Of a DNA stretch of 64,000 bases, positions 1 to 7,780 are shown piece by piece (position 1 is the first letter of the stretch; each line of letters starts with the position of its first letter). The DNA comes from an uncultured Roseibium sp. (lineage in GTDB: Bacteria; Pseudomonadota; Alphaproteobacteria; Rhizobiales; Stappiaceae), in NCBI RefSeq assembly GCF_947494555.1, contig NZ_CANLVF010000001.1:496001-560000 (forward strand), in the 5' to 3' direction. The notes under the pieces are model-generated. The model ran no database searches. It was not told the origin of the DNA and saw nothing but the letters and a program-made list of their open reading frames with translations. Made by a program: the position numbers and the translations under genes.

Positions 1-212
1 CCTATGGCGGCGACTATGCTGTCCTGCACTACAAGGGTCCCTATGCCGATATGAAATTGGCGTATGAGTGGCTCTATGGCGAATGGCTGACCCAGTCGGG
101 TCGGGAGCCGGCAGATGCGCCCTGCATGGAAGTCTATCTCAACAATCCGCGAGACACGGCCCCTGCAGACCTCCTTACCGACATCTGCCTGCCGCTGAAG
201 CCTGCCGCCTGA
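1..212 (+). CDS. GyrI-like / AraC effector-binding domain protein, C-terminal part
   Basis: The reading frame is open from the window edge (first full codon at base 3) to a TGA at 210-212, giving the last 69 residues. They contain GDYAVLHYKGPY, YEWLYGEWL and MEVYLNNP, ending in TDICLPLK, which is the usual ending of the GyrI-like small-molecule-binding domain found at the C-terminus of AraC-type regulators and in stand-alone GyrI/Rob-like proteins. The family binds hydrophobic ligands or acts as an antirepressor module. Whether a helix-turn-helix domain precedes it cannot be seen. It converges on the SLC13 gene with 23 bases between stop codons. Confidence 0.8.
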   Translation, partial: YGGDYAVLHYKGPYADMKLAYEWLYGEWLTQSGREPADAPCMEVYLNNPRDTAPADLLTDICLPLKPAA

Positions 213-235
213 CGGTTCTCGGTTACTGCGTCCAC

Positions 236-2011
236 TCAAAGCGGCCAGAAAACCAGGATTGCGGGTATGGAAACTGCCAGGACGAGGATCTCGAGCGGCA
301 GACCAATGCGCCAGTAATCGCCGAACCTGTAGCCTCCGGGCCCCATGATGATGGTGTTGTTCTTGTGTCCGATCGGCGTGAGGAAGGCGCAGGACGCGGC
401 GACGGCCACAGCCATCAAAAACGGGTCCGGATTGACGTTGAGGGTCCCGGCAATCTGGACGGATATGGGAGCCGCGATCAGGCATGTCGCCACATTGTTC
501 AAAAAATCCGAAAGGGTCATTGTCACGATCATCAATACGGTGAGGGTGACCCATGCGGGCGCTCCCGCAGTGACTGCAACAATACCGTCGGCAATCAACT
601 GCGCATTGCCGGCGTTTTCAAAGGCCTGACCGAGCGGGATCAACGAGCCGAGAAGGACAATGACCTTCCACTCGACCGCGTTGTAGACTTCCGAACCGCT
701 GACAAGACCTGTCGCCGCGTAGAGCACCACGCAAGCAGCAAGGGCCACCGGGAGATAGGCGAACCCGGCGACCGCCACCGCAATTGCCAGAATGAAGCCT
801 GCAATCGCGAGCCAGGCCTTGTTGCGCTGGATCATGCCCGTCTGGCGCCCTTCCAAAGGAAGAACTCCCAACCATGTGAACGCGTTCTCCAGCCGTTCGG
901 GTGTTCCGATCAGCAACAGAACATCGCCGGGACGGATGATCTCGTGCCGCACGCGTTTCTGGATGCGCCGGCCTTCGCGCGAGATACCCAGCAACGTGAC
1001 GCCGTGGCCATAGAGCAGCCTCAGATTGAATGCGTTGGTTCCTGTTATGCGGGCACTGTCCGGTGCGATGGCTTCGGCGAGCGACAATGCGGATCCACCA
1101 AGGCCGCCCTTGTGCCTTTCGGATCCTGCAAAGCCGAGTTTGGCGGCGCCCATGAAGCTCTCGATCGCTTTCGGGTCACCCTCAACAACGAGGAAATCAC
1201 CGCTTTTGATCGGCTCACGCCTCGCAAACCCTTTGATGCGGCGCCCGTTTCTGATCAGGCCGATGATCGTGACATCCTTGTCTTCGGCCACGGGATATAG
1301 GTCGCCGACCGAAACCGGGTTTTCCTCCGAGACCTTGCTGACTTTCAGCTCCGCGGAATAGAGGCTGTCGGCAAAGCCTTCGTCCTTCGGTTTTTCGCGA
1401 AAATGGGCCGGAAGAAGCCGCCAGCCGAACAGGGCAACAAATGCAATTCCGAATGTTGCCACTGTCAGACCGACCGGCGCAAAATCGAACATGGAAAACG
1501 GATTGCCGAGCGCATCGGACCGATACTCGGCAATAACGATGTTTGGAGGTGTTCCGATGAGCGTGATCATGCCGCCGAGGATCGTCGCGAACGAGAGTGG
1601 CATCAGCGACAGGCCTGGGGATCTTCCGGCCTTTTTGGCTGCTTCCAGATCAAGAGGCATCAGCAGCGCCAGGGCGGCAACATTGTTGATGATGCCGGAC
1701 AGACCCGCTCCGACAACCGACATCAGTGTGATGTGCCGGGCCAACCCCCTGGAGGCCGACAGCAGGCGGTTCGCAATCAATTCGACCGCGCCGGAATTCA
1801 TAAGTCCCTTGGAGACGATGAGGACGAGCGCGATGATGATGACAGCGGAATGGCCGAAGCCTGCAAAAATCTGATTTGAGGGAACAAGTCCCAGCAAGGC
1901 TCCGACGATCAATGCCGCGAAAGCAACGAGATCGAACCGGATACGGCCCCAGACAAGAAGCGCGAAGACAATCCCGAAAAGTGCAAACAATGCGATCTGG
2001 TCAAAGGTCAC
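236..2011 (-). CDS. SLC13/DASS-family permease with RCK_C domains
   Basis: A 591-residue inner-membrane carrier. Hydrophobic helices fill residues 1-200 and 400-591, and a soluble central part (about 205-370) contains two TrkA-C/RCK_C-like repeats, seen as VGDLYPVAEDKDVTIIGLIR followed by GDFLVVEGDP, then GHGVTLLGISREGRRI followed by GDVLLLIGTP. The SLC13-type signature SGIINNVAALALLMP and GTPPNIVIAEYR lies in the first half, and SDFLNNVATCLIAAP in the second. Related bacterial proteins carry sulfate, dicarboxylates or other anions; the substrate here cannot be told. The RCK_C domains suggest gating by a cytosolic ligand. It is a single gene with no obvious partner. Confidence 0.88.
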   Translation of the reverse strand: MTFDQIALFALFGIVFALLVWGRIRFDLVAFAALIVGALLGLVPSNQIFAGFGHSAVIIIALVLIVSKGLMNSGAVELIANRLLSASRGLARHITLMSVVGAGLSGIINNVAALALLMPLDLEAAKKAGRSPGLSLMPLSFATILGGMITLIGTPPNIVIAEYRSDALGNPFSMFDFAPVGLTVATFGIAFVALFGWRLLPAHFREKPKDEGFADSLYSAELKVSKVSEENPVSVGDLYPVAEDKDVTIIGLIRNGRRIKGFARREPIKSGDFLVVEGDPKAIESFMGAAKLGFAGSERHKGGLGGSALSLAEAIAPDSARITGTNAFNLRLLYGHGVTLLGISREGRRIQKRVRHEIIRPGDVLLLIGTPERLENAFTWLGVLPLEGRQTGMIQRNKAWLAIAGFILAIAVAVAGFAYLPVALAACVVLYAATGLVSGSEVYNAVEWKVIVLLGSLIPLGQAFENAGNAQLIADGIVAVTAGAPAWVTLTVLMIVTMTLSDFLNNVATCLIAAPISVQIAGTLNVNPDPFLMAVAVAASCAFLTPIGHKNNTIIMGPGGYRFGDYWRIGLPLEILVLAVSIPAILVFWPL

Positions 2012-2164
2012 GAATAAATTCCCCGGAATACAAATCAGTGCAAATCAGGTGAAGCTGAACATGACGGATCGTTAATCTCAAGGCCACGTAGCGAACATCC
2101 GCCGTCACCACATTCTTTTCAGCAGCAAGGCAATGATGCACTTGCATAGAAGGGAGTGAGTTAG

Positions 2165-2332
2165 ATGAAGTTTAAGAACAGCCCGCTTGACACTGTCGAT
2201 ATCATGGCGCGTGCATCGCACGACCAACAGGCACGTCTGAGTTCCCTGTTTGGTTTCGGCAAACAAATCAGCAAGTGGAAGAACCATAAAGGTCCGAACC
2301 CGCTGACGATGCTGGGCCTGGACCGCAGCTAA
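2165..2332 (+). CDS. Small protein (55 aa) with C-terminal GPNPL-x-M-x-GLDRS motif, copy A
   Basis: The ATG at 2165 follows a purine-rich site (gaagggagtgag) and the frame gives 55 residues ending at TAA 2330-2332. The protein is basic and has no signal peptide or membrane segment. Its last 18 residues, KWKNHKGPNPLTMLGLDRS, match those of a second 55-residue protein encoded 250 bases downstream, while the N-terminal halves differ. A strong intrinsic terminator starts five bases after the stop, so it is a self-contained transcription unit. Codon use looks normal for a real gene. I do not recognise the family. The same-length paralogue and the individual terminators are the main evidence that it is translated. 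Confidence 0.72.
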   Translation: MKFKNSPLDTVDIMARASHDQQARLSSLFGFGKQISKWKNHKGPNPLTMLGLDRS

Positions 2333-2337
2333 GAAAA

Positions 2338-2366
2338 CCCCTGCTGGCTTGCCAGCGGGGTTTTTT
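2338..2366 (+). terminator. Intrinsic terminator of small gene A
   Basis: The stem CCCC(T)GCTGG / CCAGCGGGG with a CTTG loop and one bulged T is followed by six T. It lies just after the stop codon at 2332. Confidence 0.9.
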
Positions 2367-2580
2367 AGTGCGGTCTATTCAAAACAGCACCCGGCCCGCT
2401 GGAGAAGTACCTTGTTTGCAACCCCGCCGGTTCCATTGAACAGAGCCGGGCGCATTTTCCAGTCGCCCTTATGGGATTGTGGACGGTTTGTAATCCTCCA
2501 TACAGACACCGGACACAGGCGCGCACCATATCCTCGTCAGGCACAAGGCTTTGAAGCCTTTGCAACAGAAGAGGAGAAAA

Positions 2581-2748
2581 ATGATGGAATACAACAATCG
2601 CTCATACTACGAAATGAGCCGCTTGCTTCGCGAATATGGTGCTCCGGTCACAAACTCGAGCACACGCACGGATCTCAAGAAGAACCGCAAGTGGTTAGAC
2701 CAGAGAGGTCCCAACCCTTTGATGATGATGGGTCTGGATCGTAGCTAA
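2581..2748 (+). CDS. Small protein (55 aa) with C-terminal GPNPL-x-M-x-GLDRS motif, copy B
   Basis: A GAGGAG ribosome-binding site at 2571-2576 points to the ATG at 2581 (a second ATG follows at 2584). An upstream in-frame ATG at 2551 lacks such a site. From 2581 the product is exactly 55 residues, the same length as copy A. The C-terminus KWLDQRGPNPLMMMGLDRS aligns with copy A (KW-x4-GPNPL-x-M-x-GLDRS), whereas the N-terminal 35 residues (Tyr-rich, NNRSYYEMSRLLREYG) do not. It has its own terminator immediately after the stop. The conserved tail suggests a short interaction or localisation motif; function unknown. Its 3' end abuts a truncated hydrolase gene on the other strand. Confidence 0.74.
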   Translation: MMEYNNRSYYEMSRLLREYGAPVTNSSTRTDLKKNRKWLDQRGPNPLMMMGLDRS

Positions 2749-2754
2749 GAAAAA

Positions 2755-2786
2755 CCCCGTTGGAAGCGCCAACGGGGTTTTCTTTT
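2755..2786 (+). terminator. Intrinsic terminator of small gene B
   Basis: A perfect nine-base stem CCCCGTTGG / CCAACGGGG around an AAGCG loop is followed by TTTTCTTTT. It resembles the terminator of copy A, including the AAGAAAA run after the stop codon. Confidence 0.92.
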
Positions 2787-2793
2787 GTCTTTT

Positions 2794-2928
2794 GTCCGGA
2801 TCATGTCCCATCTCGACCGCGTGTGCGGCGTAATTGCGCCCGATGCAATGGACACGGCGGACAGGAAAGACGTCTTCGGCCCCTTGCATTGGAAGAGAAG
2901 GAATGGACGTGCGCGTGATTGCGTAAGT
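2794..2928 (-). pseudogene. Fragment of a fumarylacetoacetate-hydrolase (FAH) family gene
   Basis: Read on the minus strand, an open frame encodes SIPSLPMQGAEDVFPVRRV followed by HCIGRNYAAHAVEMGHDPD. This matches the very conserved N-terminal segment of FAH-family hydrolases (FPVRR-[IV]-x-CVGRNYAAH-x-x-EMG). Homology stops abruptly after DPD, where full-length members continue for about 180 residues; here the frame runs into the terminator of small gene B. The fragment therefore keeps less than a fifth of the family length and has no active site. No clear start codon or ribosome-binding site precedes it. It is most simply a decayed remnant left by deletion or by arrival of the small-gene unit. 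Confidence 0.65.
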
Positions 2929-2945
2929 CTTTGAGGGTCCGTGCG

Positions 2946-3593
2946 TTATTGGAGCGCCGCTTGATAGGCTTTTTTCAGGGAAGACAGAAGCCTCGTCCGG
3001 TCATACCCGCGATACCAGTCGAAGTCTTCATCGCGGCGTGTCTCTGCGAGATCGGCGTCAACGACCGCGCGAAACTTACCCGAGGCATTCACCACAAACA
3101 CAAAAGGGATTCCGTCCCCCAGATGATCCAGGGCACCCGAATTTTCCAGTACCCGGTCTCCGTTCGGGGCGAAGAAATAGTCAATATGCAAGACGATGAA
3201 ATGATCCCGAACGAAGGTGTTCAGCTCAGCGGCTTCGGCGCTCACATCCCGGTTTTCACGCTCGTACAAGGTAGCTTCATAGATCTCGTCCGGCTCACCT
3301 GGATCAGCATAGACGTAGTCGAACTTTGTCTTTTCTCCGCCAAGATAGGCGTTCAACACATGACACCAGATGCACCACTCCGCACCGTAAGAGACCAGCA
3401 CCACTTTGCCCTCTTTCGCGGCTCTCTGCATTGCGATTTCAAAGAGCAAAAGCTGATCGGTGCATTCGTCGTAGATCCTGGCACTCCCGTGACGGCAGTC
3501 GGGATCGATTTGCTCGGGAACTTTGGTGAAACCCGCTGCGTGGCCGCAAATCAGTGCGGACAGGTAGATGCAAATTGCCAACAGAACTCTCAT
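2946..3593 (-). CDS. Exported thioredoxin-like protein (WCxWC motif)
   Basis: 215 residues with a signal peptide (about residues 1-19, cleavage near GHA-AG). A thioredoxin-like core follows: KVVLVSYGAEWCIWCHVL carries a CxxC pair at Cys74 and Cys77, similar to the thioredoxin_7/DUF255-like group, and FVFVVNASGKF is the usual central strand with the residues after the cis-Pro region. Two extra Cys (33 and 44) lie before the core. It is probably periplasmic and acts in thiol-disulfide exchange, but the partner is unknown. It stands alone downstream of ychF on the same strand, with about 125 bases between them. Confidence 0.72.
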   Translation of the reverse strand: MRVLLAICIYLSALICGHAAGFTKVPEQIDPDCRHGSARIYDECTDQLLLFEIAMQRAAKEGKVVLVSYGAEWCIWCHVLNAYLGGEKTKFDYVYADPGEPDEIYEATLYERENRDVSAEAAELNTFVRDHFIVLHIDYFFAPNGDRVLENSGALDHLGDGIPFVFVVNASGKFRAVVDADLAETRRDEDFDWYRGYDRTRLLSSLKKAYQAALQ

Positions 3594-3628
3594 CGGGATC
3601 AGCCTCTTTCATGCGCAGGCAGACCAAA

Positions 3629-3662
3629 GGTGCAGATCCGGTCCGCGGACCTGACATGCACC
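3629..3662 (-). other. Stable palindromic hairpin 3' of ychF
   Basis: An outer stem GGTGCA / TGCACC encloses an inner palindrome GGTCCGCGGACC separated by symmetric five-base internal loops. It lies in the ychF 3' region. A weak T-rich stretch follows on the minus strand, so it may be a terminator or an mRNA-stabilising hairpin. Confidence 0.4.
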
Positions 3663-3719
3663 TTCGGGCAAATTGCTTTAAATTCATGAAAGAGGGGGGA
3701 AGTCCCGCGTTCTCAGTAT

Positions 3720-4820
3720 CTATGTGTTGAACTTGAAGAGCAGAACGTCGCCGTCCTTGACGATGTATTCCTTGCCTTCGTCGCGTGCCTTGCCAGCCTC
3801 CTTGGCCGGGTTTTCGCCACCGAGTGTCACGTAGTCATCATAGGCGATTGTCTGGGCACGGATGAAGCCGCGCTCAAAATCGGTATGAATGACCCCTGCA
3901 GCCCCTGGCGCCTTGGTGCCCTCTGTAATGGTCCAGGCGCGGGTTTCCTTCGGACCGGCGGTGAAGTAGGTGATCAGACCAAGGAGGTCGTAGCCGGCGC
4001 GGATCATCCGGTCGAGGCCGGGCTCATCCAGGCCGATTGTTTCCAGGAATTCGTCCTGCTCGTCCTTGTCGAGCTGTGAGATTTCCGCCTCGATGGCCGC
4101 GGAAATGACGACCGCGACCGCACCTTCTTGCTTGGCTCTTTCAGCAACCTTTTGCGACAGTTCGTTGCCGTCCGCCGCTGAGGCTTCGTCGACGTTGCAG
4201 ACGTAAAGCACGGGCTTGGAGGTCAGCAGATTCAACCCCTTCAGCATCTTGGCTTCTTCAGCATCGGCTGTCTCAAGCGCACGGGCCGGTTTGCCGTCCT
4301 GGAGGAGAACAAGAGCAGCTTCCATGATCGGCAGAACAGCCTTGGCTTCCTTGTCGCCGCCATTTGCCTTCTTTTTCAAGGGGGCGATGCGGCGCTCCAG
4401 ACTTTCCATGTCCGCAACCATGAGTTCGGTCTCGACCGTTTCGGCATCGGCGAGCGGGTCAATGGCACCGTCGACATGGGTGATGTCGTCGTCTTCGAAG
4501 CAGCGCAGCACGTGGGCAATGGCATCGACTTCACGGATGTTGGCCAGGAACTGGTTGCCGAGACCTTCCCCCTTCGACGCTCCGCGAACAAGACCTGCAA
4601 TGTCGACAAAGGTGATCCGTGTCGGAATGACCTCTTTCGACTGCGCAATTTCACGGATCGCATAGAGGCGCGAATCCGGGACCGCAACTTCACCGGTATT
4701 CGGTTCGATTGTGCAAAACGGATAATTGGCGGCCTGGGCCGCTGCGGTTTTGGTAAGCGCATTGAAAAGCGTGGACTTGCCGACATTCGGCAGCCCGACA
4801 ATGCCGCACTGGAATCCCAT
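3720..4820 (-). CDS. ychF: Redox-regulated ATPase/GTPase YchF (Obg family)
   Basis: 366 residues, the usual length. The G1 loop GLPNVGKSTLFNAL is at residues 8-21, the switch region NYPFCTIEPN at about 33, G3 DIAGLVRGASKGEGLGNQFL at about 73, and YchF's modified G4 NVDE near 208; the C-terminal TGS domain closes with KDGDVLLFKFNT. The family hydrolyses ATP rather than GTP, binds ribosomes and modulates translation and stress responses. In many alphaproteobacteria it follows pth and rplY; here an RNase T2 gene lies between ychF and pth. The ATG at 4820 is the natural start because the G1 loop follows at once. Confidence 0.97.
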   Translation of the reverse strand: MGFQCGIVGLPNVGKSTLFNALTKTAAAQAANYPFCTIEPNTGEVAVPDSRLYAIREIAQSKEVIPTRITFVDIAGLVRGASKGEGLGNQFLANIREVDAIAHVLRCFEDDDITHVDGAIDPLADAETVETELMVADMESLERRIAPLKKKANGGDKEAKAVLPIMEAALVLLQDGKPARALETADAEEAKMLKGLNLLTSKPVLYVCNVDEASAADGNELSQKVAERAKQEGAVAVVISAAIEAEISQLDKDEQDEFLETIGLDEPGLDRMIRAGYDLLGLITYFTAGPKETRAWTITEGTKAPGAAGVIHTDFERGFIRAQTIAYDDYVTLGGENPAKEAGKARDEGKEYIVKDGDVLLFKFNT

Positions 4821-4958
4821 GGGAGATCGCTTTCGGTTCGTGTCTGAAACTGTTGCCGCGCTACATGCCCGAGCACGCCCAGCAGGTCAAGGCTTGGCCT
4901 GCGCGGGAGCGCAAAACAAGCCTTGCTTCCTATGATCTGTGCCTGGATACCGGTCGGC

Positions 4959-5978
4959 CTACTGTAGCCCGGCGGGATCGACGATACCGCGTTTGCATCC
5001 CATGCCTGTGGTGTCAGCTGAACGCATCAGGTCGCCTAGATCGGAGGTCTGCGAAATCGTACCCTGCAGGCTTATCCAGATTTCGTTGATCAAGGTGCGG
5101 CCGGAATCCGATTTGCATTTGATGAGGACTCGTTCCCCGCTACCGTTTCCGAAACTTGTATCGAAGGCGGCCCTGATTTCCGCGCCCGTGATCTCGTTGC
5201 CAACGTTGTTGAAGAAGAGGTCGCCGACGGCGGAGTCGTTGACGAGCCCCGTCAGGTAAAGCGTGTCGTCATAGTATTCGTCAGCACCACCTTCACCGAA
5301 GTAGCAGGTGCCGTGCTTGATCCATTCATGATGGTGCAGGAAGCTCGCAAATCCCGGCATTGCAGCTTCCAGTGCATCAGCGGTTTCGGTGTCTATTTCC
5401 GGTGTGGGCAGACGGTGCCAGTTGTCAGGATTGTCCAGGTTTCTGATCGTGGCGGGAACGCCGCAATAGTCGTTGCCCTTTGGCTGCGGCCAGAGGCCGT
5501 GTATCGACAGTTGCCGCGTGGTGTGCGGAAGGTGGCCGTCGTTGAGATCCCGGCACTCCTTTTTGCCCGGACGGGTTTCGCAAAACGCAGGTTGCCAGCT
5601 CAGCGTCAGCAGATTGTCGGTCGATTCCGTTCCGGTCTGGTCAATGACGACGTCGTCCGTGTCTTCAATCTTTCCGCTGGTGCGGGTATCGGCTTCAACG
5701 ACGTGGAGGCCGCAGGAGGTGCTGACCCAACGCGACGGAGTGACAGGTGCGCCGTCGACCTGCACCTGGAAGAAATCTCCACCTTCCTTGTTGATGCCGA
5801 GCATCTTGTAAGCCATGTCCGGGTGCGTGACGATGTTGCCCGGATTTGTCTGCTTGTTCTTGCTCTGATACGCCTCGCAAGCCTTTTCGGCTATGAAATA
5901 CCCTTCAAGCTTGACGAAGGCGGAAGCGGAAGTTGTGAAAGTTATTGAAATTGCTGCAATTATTAGAGATCTAAGCAT
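4959..5978 (-). CDS. Exported ribonuclease T2 family protein (long form)
   Basis: 339 residues with a signal peptide (MLRSLIIAAISITFTTSASA). Residues about 20-110 form an N-terminal extension not present in short RNases T2. The catalytic domain follows, with LSWQPAFC, the first active-site motif SIHGLWPQ and the second HEWIKHGTC. The family cleaves single-stranded RNA through 2',3'-cyclic phosphates in the periplasm or outside the cell. Several Cys suggest disulfides. The promoter is well defined (see 5995-6055). A second, shorter RNase T2 gene is at 47139-47789. The gene interrupts the ancestral pth-ychF neighbourhood. Confidence 0.9.
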   Translation of the reverse strand: MLRSLIIAAISITFTTSASAFVKLEGYFIAEKACEAYQSKNKQTNPGNIVTHPDMAYKMLGINKEGGDFFQVQVDGAPVTPSRWVSTSCGLHVVEADTRTSGKIEDTDDVVIDQTGTESTDNLLTLSWQPAFCETRPGKKECRDLNDGHLPHTTRQLSIHGLWPQPKGNDYCGVPATIRNLDNPDNWHRLPTPEIDTETADALEAAMPGFASFLHHHEWIKHGTCYFGEGGADEYYDDTLYLTGLVNDSAVGDLFFNNVGNEITGAEIRAAFDTSFGNGSGERVLIKCKSDSGRTLINEIWISLQGTISQTSDLGDLMRSADTTGMGCKRGIVDPAGLQ

Positions 5979-5994
5979 GGTCCATCTCCCAAAT

Positions 5995-6055
5995 TACAAT
6001 GAAAAACATTGTACCATTGCGGAGTCGCCATGTCGATTTTGTGACGCGAATCACA
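5995..6055 (-). promoter_or_regulatory. Sigma-70 promoter with CRP/FNR-type palindrome upstream of RNase T2
   Basis: On the minus strand, TCGACA (6036-6031, -35) and TACAAT (6013-6008, -10) are spaced by 17 bases. Immediately upstream of the -35, 6040-6055 reads TGTGA-N6-TCACA, a perfect CRP-type palindrome. A second inverted repeat, TACAATG-AAAAA-CATTGTA (5995-6013), covers the -10 and could be a repressor site. The ATG lies at 5978. That these elements control the RNase gene is inferred from position. Confidence 0.65.
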
Positions 6056-6112
6056 CTTTTTATTCTCGTTAAAGTAGTAATTCGAGGCTGATTTTTCGAG
6101 CGTGGACGGGTC

Positions 6113-6853
6113 TTATTTTCCACCCAGAAGTTTTTTTAGCATTTCGGCCATCGGTCCGGATTTGGGCAGGTCGACCGGTTTCTTCTGACGCGCCTGGCGG
6201 ACGTGACTTTGCCCCTTGGGTTTTTGCGTTCCGCTCTTGTCCGTACGGGGCGTGCCGCCTTTTTCAGTCCGCTGCGCTTTTTCAGGAGCCAGCGCAAGCG
6301 TCAGTTTGTTCGCGAACTGGCTGTCCTTGCCTTCGGCCAGCAAATCCGCGTGATCCGCGATATTTAGAAGCAGCGGTTCAAGCCAGTCGCGGTCCGACTT
6401 CGCAAAGTCGCCGAGCACATGGTTCGAAACAAGTTTCTTGTCGCCTGGATGCCCGATACCAAGACGAAGTCTGCGGTAGTCGGCGCCAATATGGGCCGTA
6501 AGCGATCTCAGCCCGTTGTGGCCTCCGTGCCCGCCCCCGTTTTTCATCCTGAATTTGGCGGGCGGCAGGTCGAGTTCATCGTAGAGAACAACGATGTCTT
6601 CGGGTTCGACCTTGTAAAACCGGGCTGCTTCCCCGACCGAGCGGCCCGATTCATTCATGTAGGTGGAAGGTTTCAGCAAAAGGACTTTTTCGCTGCCAAG
6701 CCTGCCTTCCGATACCTGTCCCTGAAAGCGGGCGCGCCAGGGCTGGAAGCCGGAATGGCGGCGATGAATTTCGTCAACGGCCATGAAACCGATGTTGTGC
6801 CGGTGCCCCTCGTATTTGGAGCCGGGATTGCCAAGTCCGACGATCAGTTTCAT
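6113..6853 (-). CDS. pth: Peptidyl-tRNA hydrolase
   Basis: 246 residues. The first 190 are the Pth domain: [22 protein letters not shown] with the catalytic His of [13 protein letters not shown] (the Asn contacting the tRNA 3' end), [26 protein letters not shown], and [10 protein letters not shown]. The enzyme frees tRNA from peptidyl-tRNA that drops off the ribosome. The C-terminal 55 residues are an added basic, low-complexity tail (TRTDKSGT repeats, then [22 protein letters not shown]), longer than in E. coli and common in alphaproteobacteria. rplY lies directly upstream on the same strand with about 105 bases between, which include rho-independent-type hairpins. Confidence 0.96.
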   Translation of the reverse strand: MKLIVGLGNPGSKYEGHRHNIGFMAVDEIHRRHSGFQPWRARFQGQVSEGRLGSEKVLLLKPSTYMNESGRSVGEAARFYKVEPEDIVVLYDELDLPPAKFRMKNGGGHGGHNGLRSLTAHIGADYRRLRLGIGHPGDKKLVSNHVLGDFAKSDRDWLEPLLLNIADHADLLAEGKDSQFANKLTLALAPEKAQRTEKGGTPRTDKSGTQKPKGQSHVRQARQKKPVDLPKSGPMAEMLKKLLGGK

Positions 6854-6882
6854 CTCGCACCTTCAACATCATGGCTGAAACG

Positions 6883-6936
6883 AAAAGGCAGCCGAAAACG
6901 GCTGCCCCGATACAGAAGGCGGTGGCCGCCTTCTGT
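6883..6936 (-). terminator. Tandem hairpins between rplY and pth
   Basis: The minus-strand order is a perfect 11-bp stem (ACAGAAGGCGG/CCGCCTTCTGT, 6912-6936), then GGCAGCCG-TTTT-CGGCTGCC (6887-6906) followed by TTTTCG. The second is a plausible intrinsic terminator for rplY, perhaps partial so that pth is still read. Confidence 0.6.
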
Positions 6937-6959
6937 GAAAATCCGGTCGAAGCGGAAGC

Positions 6960-7595
6960 TTACTCGCTGGGAGCTTCTTCTTCGGTTGCTTCTTCTTCGG
7001 AAGCCTCGCCTTCTTCTTCTTCCTTCATGCCGGCCGGTGCAGCGATCGTCGCGATGGTGAAGTCGCGATCGGTGATCGTCGGCTGGCAGCCTTCCGGAAG
7101 AGTCACAGCGGAAATGTGCAGGCTGTCGCCCGGTTCCGCATTCGCCAGGTCAATCTCGAGGGATTCCGGAATCGAGTCGGCCGGAACGGTCATTTCAACA
7201 GTGTGGCGAACAATGTTCAAAACGCCACCCTTCTTGAGGCCCGGGCAATCTTCTTCGTTCAGGAACTGAACCTGAATTTCAACGGTAAGGGTCGCACCCT
7301 TTGCAACGCGCAGAAAGTCGACATGCAGGACATCGTCACGCACCGGGTGCAGCTGAAAGTCCTTAGCGATAACCTGATGCTTTTCGCCGTCAACGTCGAT
7401 GATGCCGATCTGTGCGGTGAAGCCACCCTTGTGCAAGGTAAGCGTGGTTTCCTTCACCGGGATGGTGATCGGCATTGCCGGTTTTTTGTCACCGTAGATC
7501 ACGGCAGGTAGAAGGCCTTCGCGACGCAGTGCCCGTGCGGCCCCCTTGCCCACCCGGTCCCGTGCCGACGCCTTCAGCTCATAGCTGGCAGCCAT
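6960..7595 (-). CDS. rplY: 50S ribosomal protein L25/general stress protein Ctc
   Basis: 211 residues, the long Ctc form: an N-terminal 5S rRNA-binding L25 domain (ASYELKASARDRVGKGAARALRREG, VIYGDKKP) and a C-terminal beta domain (about 95-190), ending in an acidic Glu-rich tail that closes at SEEEATEEEAPSE. It binds 5S rRNA in the large subunit. In alphaproteobacteria it is normally next to prs and pth. Here pth follows, while prs is 9 kb upstream beyond an accessory block. Confidence 0.95.
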   Translation of the reverse strand: MAASYELKASARDRVGKGAARALRREGLLPAVIYGDKKPAMPITIPVKETTLTLHKGGFTAQIGIIDVDGEKHQVIAKDFQLHPVRDDVLHVDFLRVAKGATLTVEIQVQFLNEEDCPGLKKGGVLNIVRHTVEMTVPADSIPESLEIDLANAEPGDSLHISAVTLPEGCQPTITDRDFTIATIAAPAGMKEEEEGEASEEEATEEEAPSE

Positions 7596-7780
7596 GGCAA
7601 ACTCCTTGAGTGTATGGTAACGGACCGGCGAACCACCTTATCATGCTGACTTGAGTTGTCCGGGATCGGTCCAGGTGCGCCTCCTCCAGGGGTGCAGGCG
7701 CGAGCGCGCGTATAGCGGAAAAGCTTAGAAGATGCAAGCGCCGCGGCAGATTCTGAAGGGCGTCATCGTTTCCGTCCTGA

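Noticed and set aside
68..1300. Long plus-strand open frame of 410 codons
   Set aside because: It lies opposite the SLC13-type gene, which has clear family motifs; its own translation is charged low-complexity without any recognisable domain.
2105..2287. Minus-strand frame opposite small gene A
   Set aside because: The plus-strand frame has a ribosome-binding site, a same-length paralogue and a terminator; the minus frame has none of these.
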